Origin: Nitratireductor aquimarinus
GTDB taxonomy: Bacteria; Pseudomonadota; Alphaproteobacteria; Rhizobiales; Rhizobiaceae
NCBI RefSeq assembly: GCF_046773475.1
Contig: NZ_CP177240.1
Span: 372,001 to 436,000, forward strand
Direction of reading: 5' to 3'
DNA: 64,000 nucleotides
Under the pieces are notes generated by a model, which saw only the letters and a list, made by a program, of their open reading frames with translations, was not told where the DNA came from and ran no database searches. Positions 49,435 to 58,440 of the stretch are shown here, one piece after another; position 1 is the first letter of the stretch; every line of letters begins with the position of its first letter. The position numbers were made by a program, and so were the translations under genes.

Positions 49435-49530
49435 ATGCGGCGTTTTTGTCGCGGGTGCGGCGCGCGGAAGCACACTGCTTTCGCGTGTCACCGCGGCAGT
49501 GTGCATCAATTGGCAGGGTATTCAGACAAC
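49435..49530 (+). pseudogene. Decayed fragment resembling the start of a PlsC-like acyltransferase gene
   Basis: From the ATG at 49435 the bases line up with the first 85 or so bases of the intact acyltransferase gene at 57802: both begin with ATG, share TTTTTGTCGCGGGTG, and later a matching LLSRV, TAAV, WQGI pattern (intact: LFARF, TAV, WQGI). A frameshift separates the first FLSRV from the rest, and the reading frame ends soon. It is therefore a relic or a diverged copy. The rest of the 49262-49706 gap holds no gene I recognise. Confidence 0.55.
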
Positions 49531-49706
49531 GCGCCTGGCAGCCACGACAATTGCATTTATTTAATTGTGGATGGCATTGCAGCCGCGCAGGGCGACGGGG
49601 AACAGCCGCCATCACTTGGCGACAGCAGCCGTCTCACGGCCTGAAGGAACATCCGAATCGTCAATGCCATGAGCCGGCGCGCATGGGACGGCGTCGGTCC
49701 AGGCTG

Positions 49707-51503
49707 CTAGAAACGCGCCGTTATGGAACCCTGCAGGTTCCAGTCACCGGCCTGCGTGTTTCCACCGTCACTGAGAGCAACGCCGGCTATGAAACTGGCT
49801 GAGAAGGTTTCGCCGACATTGTAATCGAACCCCACTCCAAGCCCGCCCAGCGTCGTGCTCCGGTCCGTGCTGTGATCGCCCCCGAAGCCGAGATCGGCGA
49901 AGAAGTAGGGGGACAGGCTGTCCTGAACGGGCGGAAGCCAATCGCCCCCGACCCCGTCTCCCAGCAGCGAGATGTTCGGCAGACGCAGCTCGTTGCGCCA
50001 GATGATGCCGCTGTCCACGCTCACATCATCGTAATTGTAACCGCGCACCGCATAGCGCCCGCCAAGAGAGACGCGCTCGGTATCCGGCAGCGCCTCGCCG
50101 GCAAGGGTTCCCGAGAGTGAGGAAATCCAGGAAAGCTGAGCCGGCAGTGGCGTGGCGCGGGTGAGATCCATGGCCAGATAGGCATATCGAAGGTCATCGA
50201 TACGACCGTTGGAAAACGGGTGCCAGCTGGCCATGTCGTTGCCGTGAAGCACGCCGCCCGGATTGGCTTTCACGCGCACATCGACGACCGTTTTGCCCCA
50301 GCGGTCTTCGAAATCCCCGCTCCAGCCCAGCACCAGCTGGAAAAGCTCCGCACTTCCCTCTGCCACCGACACGCCGTTGAACAATGTACGGCGTTCGAGA
50401 CGCTTGAACTCGACACCGCCATAGATGTCGCCCCAATAGCGTCCCGGCAGGATGTTGGAGACCGCCGACCGATAGATCACCGGCAGTTCGAACGTGGTGT
50501 TCTCAATGGTGAAAAAGCGGTTCGGCCGGTCGCTGCTCGCAACCAGGGCCGGGGCGATTTCCAGACTTTGGCGGGCGAAGGTCGGGATGGTCAATCTACC
50601 CGCATGACTGATGTATCCCGGATAATCACCCCCCCGCGGAATAATGATCCCCGGATCACTCCAGATGTCGTCGCTTGCCGTCATCTGATAGGAAATCCAG
50701 GGTGCGCCCGGCAGGGGCAGACGCGCAGAACCACCAAGGAAATAGCGGTCCCGCCCGGTGTCGCTTGAGCCGGAATTCGACCAGCCGGCAAAAACCTGCC
50801 AGGGCCGCTGCGTCCGGATCATGACGTCAAGATTGCTGAGCGCGGTGTCCTCGCCGGGCCGAAACACCCCTTCGGCGCGCCGGTATGGGGTGCGGTTCAG
50901 CCAGTTCAGATCCTCTTCCAGCGCCCGTGCATCGATTTTCTCTCCGCGCGCCGCACGCAGCCCCTTCCGGATGCCCTCGGCTTCGCCGGCAGCGACGCCT
51001 TCGACCGTCACCTCGCCTGTGCGAAACTCTATGACGCGAACCTGCAGCACACCGCTGGTGATTTCCTGCGGCGGCAGGGTGACGGAGACAAACGGATAAC
51101 CGGCCTCCCTGTAAATGCGGGCGATTGCCGCCTGGATTTTGCCCGCCAGCGCCAGGGTCAACGGCTCGCCGATGAACGCGCCCAGTGCAGTCTCGGCGGC
51201 CTGCCGGTCGATGATCTCGATTTTTCCCCCGACGCCTTTCGGCGGTGCAGCGGCAGCCGCATCATCTTCCCCGATCAGATAAACGCCGGCCAGATCAACC
51301 CCGAGCGGCGTCGTGTCTGTCGCACCGAACTCCTGTTCATCAACGCCGAGAGAAACCGGCTCACCCGGCGCAACCTGCGGCAGGTTGCGCTCAAGGGCGG
51401 ACTGCGCAAAGGCAACGGGTTGAAAGAGGAGAATGCCAGCGCTCAGTGCGATGGGCAGCGTCAGCAGATGCTGACGGATCGAAAACTCTGATGTCATCAT
51501 CAT
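49707..51503 (-). CDS. Two-partner secretion outer-membrane transporter (TpsB; FhaC/ShlB family)
   Basis: A 598-residue outer-membrane protein with a signal peptide ending near residue 34 (VAFAQ), a linker, one or two POTRA domains (KIEIIDRQAAETALGAFIGE, then AIARIYREAGYPFVSVTLPP) and a C-terminal beta barrel that ends in aromatic GSITARF. TpsB recognises the TPS domain of its partner and secretes it across the outer membrane. Its start (ATG at 51503) overlaps the tpsA stop as ATGA, so the two are made together. The VRGYNYDD segment is the conserved FhaC-type motif in the barrel region. Confidence 0.92.
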   Translation of the reverse strand: MMMTSEFSIRQHLLTLPIALSAGILLFQPVAFAQSALERNLPQVAPGEPVSLGVDEQEFGATDTTPLGVDLAGVYLIGEDDAAAAAPPKGVGGKIEIIDRQAAETALGAFIGEPLTLALAGKIQAAIARIYREAGYPFVSVTLPPQEITSGVLQVRVIEFRTGEVTVEGVAAGEAEGIRKGLRAARGEKIDARALEEDLNWLNRTPYRRAEGVFRPGEDTALSNLDVMIRTQRPWQVFAGWSNSGSSDTGRDRYFLGGSARLPLPGAPWISYQMTASDDIWSDPGIIIPRGGDYPGYISHAGRLTIPTFARQSLEIAPALVASSDRPNRFFTIENTTFELPVIYRSAVSNILPGRYWGDIYGGVEFKRLERRTLFNGVSVAEGSAELFQLVLGWSGDFEDRWGKTVVDVRVKANPGGVLHGNDMASWHPFSNGRIDDLRYAYLAMDLTRATPLPAQLSWISSLSGTLAGEALPDTERVSLGGRYAVRGYNYDDVSVDSGIIWRNELRLPNISLLGDGVGGDWLPPVQDSLSPYFFADLGFGGDHSTDRSTTLGGLGVGFDYNVGETFSASFIAGVALSDGGNTQAGDWNLQGSITARF

Positions 51504-54500
51504 TCCACCGCAGCGCTCAGCCATGCGCCGTAAGATCGGTTACAGGGGTAGACGGCCAGCGGGCCGCTTTCGCTGACAGCCACCGGTTCGCAGGTCTCGG
51601 TCTCTCCATCTCCTGCTTCGATCAGCAGAGGCGGTGAAGACTCATATGCCTGAGGCTGGATATCGGGTGTCGGGATATTCGACCCGTCGAGGACGGTGAG
51701 AATGCCGCCGAGATAGGTCAGTTCGTAATTGGGCGAGAGCGCCAGTGAGCCCTGACCAATGGCGTATGCGCCGACCGGTGAGTTCAGGTTCGCCGTCGTG
51801 GACAGGCTGCCGCTCATCTGGTCGCCATTGACCAGCGATCCGGAAACGATGGCGTAGGTCAGCGCGGGATTGGCTTCGCCAATGTCGCGCTGCAGATCGT
51901 CCGCCCGCACCGTGACTGCGCGCCTGTTGACGGTCACGTCAGCGCCGGTAAAGGCGATCTGATAGTTGCCGCCAACCGATAACGACCCCTGCGTGATCCC
52001 ATAGGCGCCCACATCGCTGGTGGAGGTCGCGCCACTGGACAGCGCTCCCGTGAACACCGATGCATCATCGCCGCCGACCAGTCCGCTGTGGGAATATCCA
52101 AGGGTCGGCGCACCGTCGCCATAGGTCATGCTCGCCGCATTTGCCGTCACCCACAGGGTGGCGGGCGTGATGGCGAGAGAACCCGATTCAAGCGTCAGAT
52201 CGTAGCCAAACTGGCCGGAATAAAGCCCCGCCAGGGTCAGATTGCCGCCCGTGTAGGTTCCCGCATCTGCGTTGGCTGCAAGATAGCCTGCCGTGCCGAA
52301 AATCCGGGAGCCGTCATAGGGGCCGCCATAAACGAGCGTTCCCACATCGGAACTTGCTGCGCTGCCGTCATAAACCTTGCTGACGCTGCCGCCCGTCACG
52401 CTGAGACCGGTCATGAAACCGCGCAGGAGCGGGGTCGTGTAACCGTCGTAGATGCGCCAGACCGCGCCTGTCCCGCCCTCATCATCAATGTTGAAGCCAT
52501 AAGCGGTGAAGGTCGAGAGCTGCGTCATCTGCGCGCCTGTAAGGCCGGTCACGCCGGGAACCGTGGGATCATACGAGAAGCCGACAGGATCCGTCAGGCC
52601 AGACGCATCGGTGTCCCATAAAGTCGCACTGAAGGAAGCGCCGGTATCAACGAGCCCTGCAATGCCGCCCTCATTGCCGTCGCCGGCAGAGGCGGAGCCT
52701 GTGGCATAGGCTCTTGCAACCGATCCGGATGGAGCCAGTTGCCCCAGAAGGCCGCCCGCGAACGCGGCAGCCGACACGGCGCCCGTCGCATAGGAATCCG
52801 TGATCGACCCGTCATTCACGCCGGCCAGGCCACCGGCCCCGTTGCCGCCTGCCGTCACATTGCCAGTGGCGAAGGATTGCGTGATGGAGCCCGTATTGTA
52901 CCCGACCAGACCGCCAAAGTTGAAGTTCAGGTTGATCGCGCCGCCGACGGTCACATTGCCGGTGGCGTAGGACTGATGGATCGTCGATCCGCTATCGGTG
53001 ACACCGACCAGCCCCCCGATATCGCTGACGCCGCCAATGCCGGTCACCGCACCGGTGGCGGAGGATCGGGCGACCGTCCCATCCAGCGTGCCGACCAGAC
53101 CGCCGATGCTGTGGGCTGTGCCGGAAACGTCTGTCGAGGTCTGCACATCACCGATGGTGGATCCGGCGTATCCAGCCAGTGCGCCAACATGACCATTGCC
53201 GGAGACGCTGCCGCCGGACAGGATGAGATCCGACAGGGACGAACCGGCAGCGGCATAGCCGAACAGGCCGACATAGTCGTCGGCTGCGCGGTCGATGGTC
53301 AGACCGCTGATCGCATGCCCCTGTCCGTCGAGACTGCCGCTGAATTCGGCGCCGTAGACGCCGATCGGGTCGAAGCCTGCACCGCCATTCCAGCCTGCCG
53401 TACCCGATGCATCGATATCGTTGGCAAGGACAAAGGCGCTGCCGAGAAGACCGCTCGATCCCACGCCCTGCAATCCATAGACATCCGCGATCTGATAGGG
53501 CGTTGCAGATGAGCCATCGCCCCCGAGCGCACGAAGGAACTCGCCGCCCGCTATGTTGAAATCATTGGCGTGGAAACCCGGAAGTGTGCTGCCGACCTGC
53601 GTCCAACTGGCGTCAGACTGGAACCGGTCGACATAGATGTCGCCGGTCACCATGGCGGCGACGTTGGTTGCGGTGCCTGTCCGGTCAACGCGCAGCCTGC
53701 CACTGGCGGCCGTCACCGATCCGTTGACCGTGATCGAAGTGTTGCTGGCATGACTGTAGAGAGTGAGTTCATTGGAACTCGCCCAGGCAAGGTCCCCGTT
53801 TACCGTCAGGTCGCCATTGACGGCCCCGACAAACACGGAACTCTTGTCGACAGAGAATGTGCCGCCGGTTGAAGCGGTCAGCCCGCCCCCTGCGTGCATA
53901 CTCATGTTGAGTGAAAAGTCAGATCCGGCGTCCAGAACAATATCAAGGCTCTTGCCATTGTTGTCCGATCTCAGAACGCTGCCCGGAAGATTGGTTATGA
54001 AATCCAGATCGCTGTCGCTGAACGAACCCAGCGTGGCCTGCAGGTTCGTGGAAACATCCGTAAGAGCCGCGGCGTCCGTCTCGAGCCGGAACGTGTTGCC
54101 CCAGATGTCCGCGCCGGAGACCCCGCTGGCAGTCATGCGGTCGGAATAGGTTGCGCTTTGCGTGCTCTCGCCATCGAGATAGGTGAGAACGCCGGCAGCG
54201 TCGAGCGATCCCGCATCGGTCAGGATATAGTAGTAGCCATTGGCGCCGGTAACAGCAGAGCCAAACAGGCTGCCGCCGGAAATGCCGCTGACATCAGCCC
54301 CGGAAAGCGGTGTGCTGCCGCTGTCAGCATAGGCCGTGCCCGAAACGGCAACCGGCGTCGAAGCATATTGCCAGCCGAAATAGGGGTAGAGGTCGTTGCC
54401 AGTGGCCCAGATGGTGTTGTTCAGGCTGAAGCCAAGCCCGAAGTCGAGCGAGCCCTGCATCTGCGCGGTGGTCCGGCTGCCGGTGTTGGTAACTGTCGGA

Positions 54501-57157
54501 GTATAGAACGCCGTATATCCGATCGCGTCGCTCTGTCCGGTCGTGCCAATGTCCCAGGCCGCGTTGGTCATGGATACATTGTTATTCCGGAGCGTACCAA
54601 TAAGTGCGCCCGCATAGCCATCGGTCGCCACGCGCCCCGTGACAAAGGAGTTCATAATGGTCGTGTACCGGTCGGCCTCGCCAATGAGACCACCCGCAGA
54701 AGCACCATTGATGCCGAGCACCTGTCCGGCAAAATAGCTGTTCTCAATCGTGAGGTCCTCGGAGCCCCCGACAAGACCTCCAGCCACACGGAAGTTGCCT
54801 GACGCAACAACCGTCGCGGTCGAGTAGGAATTTTCGACCCTGTTGCTGTTGTCATTGGCGGTTCCAACGAGTCCGCCAGAACGCGATCCGGTTATTGTTC
54901 CAGTCGAGCTGGAATTCGATATGGTCAGCCCCTCAGTCACAATGCTCACCAGGCCACCGACGGCGCTGCCCGTGCCGTTTTCCGTGACAGAAACATCCGC
55001 ATGCACATTGGTCATCGTCGATCTGTCGAGGTTTCCATGAAACCGGCCTACGACGCCTGCGCCCCACGTTTCTGTCTCAACCGTACCGCTGACAGTGACA
55101 TTCGACATGTGATGACCGATGGCCCCGCCGCTGTTCTCACCGACCAGGATCGCTGTCTGGGAACCTCCGGTCACGCTGGCATTGGTGACGTTGAGGTCCT
55201 TGATTTCCGGCTCCGACGGAACGGCCCCCCCCCAATAAGAAATGAGTGCAACATTGTGACCTGAGGGCCGGTTTATAAACAGCCCGTCGATCGTATGGCC
55301 CTGGCCGTCCAGATTGCCTGCCAGTCTGACGGGCCTGAACCCTGCGCCGCTGTTCCACCCCGACACTGGCGACGCATCGATGTCACTGACGAGCTGATAA
55401 CTGAGTTGAGCAAACACCCCTGCTCGACGATCCCTGTCTGTGATTCCCTGAAGCCCGTAGATATCGGAGAGCTGATACGGGTTTGCTGCGGTCCCGTCCC
55501 CGCCGCGCGCCCGCACAAACTGCCCAGCATACTCATCAACCCGGAAGTCGCCCGCCTTGAATGATGGCAGGGCAGCCCCGACCTGCCCCCAATAGCCGCG
55601 CTGAAGGGTGAAGGTCCCGACATCGACAAGGGCATAGTTGGAATGGGTGTGGATCGTGCCGACGCTATCGGGTCCGCCCTGACCTTTTGCGATCAGCGTC
55701 AGGCCGCCATTCGGCGCCAACACGCCAGCGTTCATCTCGATATCGTTGTAGGCGTCCAGCGTCAGCGTGTTTGTGCTGCTCCAGGCCAGGCCATTGTTCA
55801 CGATAATGTCGCCGGCGCCAGGGGTGCCGGCCACGGGGCCGTTTGCGGTCGTCGCCGTCGTTTGCAGCGTGACGTTCGAGTTTGCGAGGGCGTTCTGAAT
55901 CGTCTGCGCCGGCCCGTAAGTGATGATGATGTCTTCCGGGTCGATCAGCCAGTTGCCCGTCGTACCGCCCGCAGCGGATGTGTCGATCGAGACGCCGTTG
56001 AAGTCGACGGTCTTCCTGCCCGAAGTCTCGATAAAGCCACCCGTGCCGCCGGTCCCGCCCCGCGCGCTGAGCGCGCCGGAGACGGTTGTGTCCTTTTCGG
56101 CGAAGATCATGATCTCGCCGCCCCTGTCGCCATCGCTTTCAGCGGAGGCGTCAAAGGTTCCGGTGACCGTGATGTCCCCGCCGGTGACGGTGATCGTTCC
56201 GCCCTCGCGCGCAGGACGCGGTGTCGGAATGGGCACGTTCGCCGCCATCCTGCGGGCCTTGAGGCGACCGCTGGCCCTGACCTTGCCCGTGGCCCCGGCG
56301 GTCAGAAAAATGCGGCCGCCGGAACTGGTGACGCCCGTCGCCTTGATGACATCGTCCGTGTTGCCGGCCAGTGCATAGACATTGCCGCCATTGGCGCGGA
56401 TCTCGGCATTCGCGGCAGCAATCGTGCCGGAATTCACCGCTTCTGTGTCCGGGCCACCAAGTTCCACGGAGAGGAGCCCGTCCGTATCGGCGGCATCTTT
56501 CATCAGCACCTTGTAGCCTGCGCCAAGCGCGGCGGTGCCGTTGGGGGCTTCCAGTGTGCCGGTATTCTCCACCCGCCGGGCAATCAGGGCGATGTCGCCC
56601 TGTGCAGAGCGGATCGTGCCGGCATTCGTCACCTCGGCGGTGCCGTTGCCGGAGAAGGTCATCCCGCCGCCATTGAGGAAATCACTGTCGGTCACGTCAT
56701 GGGTGGAGGCGACAAACGAACCTCCCGTAGCGACCAGACCGCCACTGCCGACCACCACACCGGCTGGATTGATGAGGAACACGCTGCCGGTCGCGGTGAG
56801 GCTGCCGTCGATCTGGCTTGAAACATTGCCGGTGACGCGATTGAGCGTCGCGCCGTTGCCGTTGTCGAAATGAACCTGATTGCCCGACCCTACAGAAAAG
56901 CCGCTCCAGTTCACGACGCCGGTTTCGGTCGTCTGGCGGATATCCAACCGCGGGCCGTTTGCCGATATTGTCCCGTTGCCGGTCGTAAACTGTCCCCCGG
57001 TGGGCAGAACGTCATCGGCCATGGCGGTGGCGGGAACGAGCGCCGTGGTCAGCATGAGCGACGCGTACAGCGCGCGGGAGAGCCGGACACCCTTGGATAA
57101 GGTCCTGCTACCCCTCCCGGTTTCCGTCGCACAGAAACCAACCATCCGATCCGTCAT
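51500..57157 (-). CDS. Large secreted filamentous adhesin (TpsA; hemagglutinin-like)
   Basis: An 1885-residue exoprotein. A long signal region ends at A47 (ATAMA), the TPS secretion domain follows (about residues 50-300; QVHFDNGNGATLNRVTGNVS and FLINPAGVVVG), then beta-helix repeats and GLUG-type repeats. Residues about 450-640 and 1115-1310 are a duplicated module (DFRVDEYAGQFVRARGGDGT in the first, DFNIAGGEFLRALGGDGS in the second; both followed by NP/TPYQ..D.YGLQG and LDGQGH). The C terminus has MBG-type domains (about 1590-1830) and a cysteine pair, C1856 and C1872. Its function is likely surface adhesion or aggregation; partner TpsB follows directly. Confidence 0.9.
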   Translation of the reverse strand: MTDRMVGFCATETGRGSRTLSKGVRLSRALYASLMLTTALVPATAMADDVLPTGGQFTTGNGTISANGPRLDIRQTTETGVVNWSGFSVGSGNQVHFDNGNGATLNRVTGNVSSQIDGSLTATGSVFLINPAGVVVGSGGLVATGGSFVASTHDVTDSDFLNGGGMTFSGNGTAEVTNAGTIRSAQGDIALIARRVENTGTLEAPNGTAALGAGYKVLMKDAADTDGLLSVELGGPDTEAVNSGTIAAANAEIRANGGNVYALAGNTDDVIKATGVTSSGGRIFLTAGATGKVRASGRLKARRMAANVPIPTPRPAREGGTITVTGGDITVTGTFDASAESDGDRGGEIMIFAEKDTTVSGALSARGGTGGTGGFIETSGRKTVDFNGVSIDTSAAGGTTGNWLIDPEDIIITYGPAQTIQNALANSNVTLQTTATTANGPVAGTPGAGDIIVNNGLAWSSTNTLTLDAYNDIEMNAGVLAPNGGLTLIAKGQGGPDSVGTIHTHSNYALVDVGTFTLQRGYWGQVGAALPSFKAGDFRVDEYAGQFVRARGGDGTAANPYQLSDIYGLQGITDRDRRAGVFAQLSYQLVSDIDASPVSGWNSGAGFRPVRLAGNLDGQGHTIDGLFINRPSGHNVALISYWGGAVPSEPEIKDLNVTNASVTGGSQTAILVGENSGGAIGHHMSNVTVSGTVETETWGAGVVGRFHGNLDRSTMTNVHADVSVTENGTGSAVGGLVSIVTEGLTISNSSSTGTITGSRSGGLVGTANDNSNRVENSYSTATVVASGNFRVAGGLVGGSEDLTIENSYFAGQVLGINGASAGGLIGEADRYTTIMNSFVTGRVATDGYAGALIGTLRNNNVSMTNAAWDIGTTGQSDAIGYTAFYTPTVTNTGSRTTAQMQGSLDFGLGFSLNNTIWATGNDLYPYFGWQYASTPVAVSGTAYADSGSTPLSGADVSGISGGSLFGSAVTGANGYYYILTDAGSLDAAGVLTYLDGESTQSATYSDRMTASGVSGADIWGNTFRLETDAAALTDVSTNLQATLGSFSDSDLDFITNLPGSVLRSDNNGKSLDIVLDAGSDFSLNMSMHAGGGLTASTGGTFSVDKSSVFVGAVNGDLTVNGDLAWASSNELTLYSHASNTSITVNGSVTAASGRLRVDRTGTATNVAAMVTGDIYVDRFQSDASWTQVGSTLPGFHANDFNIAGGEFLRALGGDGSSATPYQIADVYGLQGVGSSGLLGSAFVLANDIDASGTAGWNGGAGFDPIGVYGAEFSGSLDGQGHAISGLTIDRAADDYVGLFGYAAAGSSLSDLILSGGSVSGNGHVGALAGYAGSTIGDVQTSTDVSGTAHSIGGLVGTLDGTVARSSATGAVTGIGGVSDIGGLVGVTDSGSTIHQSYATGNVTVGGAINLNFNFGGLVGYNTGSITQSFATGNVTAGGNGAGGLAGVNDGSITDSYATGAVSAAAFAGGLLGQLAPSGSVARAYATGSASAGDGNEGGIAGLVDTGASFSATLWDTDASGLTDPVGFSYDPTVPGVTGLTGAQMTQLSTFTAYGFNIDDEGGTGAVWRIYDGYTTPLLRGFMTGLSVTGGSVSKVYDGSAASSDVGTLVYGGPYDGSRIFGTAGYLAANADAGTYTGGNLTLAGLYSGQFGYDLTLESGSLAITPATLWVTANAASMTYGDGAPTLGYSHSGLVGGDDASVFTGALSSGATSTSDVGAYGITQGSLSVGGNYQIAFTGADVTVNRRAVTVRADDLQRDIGEANPALTYAIVSGSLVNGDQMSGSLSTTANLNSPVGAYAIGQGSLALSPNYELTYLGGILTVLDGSNIPTPDIQPQAYESSPPLLIEAGDGETETCEPVAVSESGPLAVYPCNRSYGAWLSAAVE

Positions 57158-57222
57158 GCCTCAATATCCTCCCGGAAGACACGTGTTCCAGCCGATATCA
57201 CTTTCAATACAGAGTGTTTCAG

Positions 57223-57280
57223 GTCAGATTCCACCTACCAATTCTGACCAATACTGACTGAATCTGACGACCGGGCTGAC
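57223..57280 (-). promoter_or_regulatory. Helically phased GTCAG repeats upstream of tpsA
   Basis: On the minus strand GTCAG occurs at 57276-57280, 57264-57268, 57254-57258 and 57244-57248, with spacings of 12, 10 and 10 bases, so one face of the helix carries the repeats. A 9-base inverted repeat (GTCAGATTC at 57223-57231 and GAATCTGAC at 57260-57268) overlaps them. Such direct repeats with 10-base periodicity are typical of response-regulator (OmpR/PhoB-type) sites. They lie 66-120 bases upstream of the tpsA start. The regulator is not known. Confidence 0.55.
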
Positions 57281-57801
57281 GGACAGCCATCCGTCATCGT
57301 GAAACCACAGGGGTTATTGTGCGGGCGTTGTAACGCTGCCTCTTTCCCGGCTCGCGCACGGTCTCGAAAACCTGCTGGCCTCCTCCAGTGCCATCACAGC
57401 GAGCTGTAACGATCCACATACTTGCGCATGTAAACGGCGACACGCCGTGTAAACACCTTCTCAATCTGCAAGCGAAGACGTCGTGGTTAGCAAGGCCGGG
57501 TGCAACGACGATTTCAAAATAGGAAAACTAGCTTATGTGCCAATAAGCCCCGCATGGCCCGCCCTTCAACCTGAGCGGAGGCGATGACAGTACAGGAAAT
57601 GAAAATGCCCGCTCTGCACCGCCACGGGACAGTCGAGCACGACCCGTGGCGCTGTTAACGTGTCAGGCTCCATTACATCCATGCCTTTTCGGGCATGGAG
57701 AATTCATGCTGTTTTCAATCGCCGTTATTATTTGGCCGCACGCTGCAACCGTTCTATACAGCGTCTGAATCTGGTTTCCACGCAAAGCTCCAGGGGACAC
57801 A
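57281..57801. other. Long noncoding gap between tpsA and acyltransferase gene
   Basis: About 520 bases without a recognisable gene. It contains four TGTAA motifs, including TGTAAAC at 57429-57435 and 57448-57454 around a short palindrome (ACGGCG and CGCCGT). The bases 57660-57800 contain only short open frames lacking family support. The gap probably holds promoters for both the divergent tpsA and the lipid operon, but individual elements cannot be fixed. Confidence 0.5.
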
Positions 57802-58440
57802 ATGGCATTTTTGTCGCGGGTGGCGGCAGGCGCGATCACGCTGTTTGCACGTTTCATCACCGCTGTACGCGCCGACTGGCAGGGCATCGAGCCGGTTCCC
57901 CGTCAGCGCGTCTATTTCGCCAATCATGTGAGCCATGGCGATTTCATCCTGCTATGGACGGTGTTGCCGCCGCGCATGCGCCGGCAGACACGGCCCGTGG
58001 CGGGCGCCGATTACTGGCTGAAATCACCCGTCAGGCGCTTCATCGGCCGTGACGTGTTCAATGCGGTGCTGATCGACAGAAACCGGGACACGCGCGCAAG
58101 CGACCCCATCGGGCAAATGGCCGATGCGCTGGATGGCGGGGCCTCCCTCATCATCTTTCCCGAAGGCACGCGCAACGAGACCGACGCGCCGCTGCTCTCT
58201 TTCAAGAGCGGCATCTACCATCTGGCCAAGGCGCGGCCAGACGTGGATTTCGTTCCGGTGTGGATCGACAATCTGAACCGCGTCATGCCCAAGGGCGAAT
58301 TCGTGCCCGTACCGCTCATCTGCACGGTCACGTTCGGTGAAGCCATGCGGGTCGGCGATGACGAAACGAAAGAGGCTTTCCTCACCCGGGCGCGCGATGC
58401 GCTTCTTTCCCTCTCGGCAACTTCGGAAGGTGACGCGTGA
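57802..58440 (+). CDS. 1-acyl-sn-glycerol-3-phosphate acyltransferase-like (PlsC family)
   Basis: A 212-residue PlsC-family enzyme. The catalytic motif is NHVSHGD (residues 41-47, H42 and D47), and the phosphate-binding motif is FPEGTR (119-124). It would transfer an acyl chain to lysophosphatidic acid or a related acceptor. It begins an operon with CdsA-like and CDP-alcohol phosphatidyltransferase-like genes and its stop overlaps the next start. A diverged remnant of this gene's start is seen at 49435, on the other side of the adhesin cluster. Confidence 0.88.
   Translation: MAFLSRVAAGAITLFARFITAVRADWQGIEPVPRQRVYFANHVSHGDFILLWTVLPPRMRRQTRPVAGADYWLKSPVRRFIGRDVFNAVLIDRNRDTRASDPIGQMADALDGGASLIIFPEGTRNETDAPLLSFKSGIYHLAKARPDVDFVPVWIDNLNRVMPKGEFVPVPLICTVTFGEAMRVGDDETKEAFLTRARDALLSLSATSEGDA

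Noticed and set aside
55643..56821. Plus-strand frames opposite the adhesin gene
   Set aside because: The repetitive adhesin gene leaves many stop-free antisense frames; none matches a known family.
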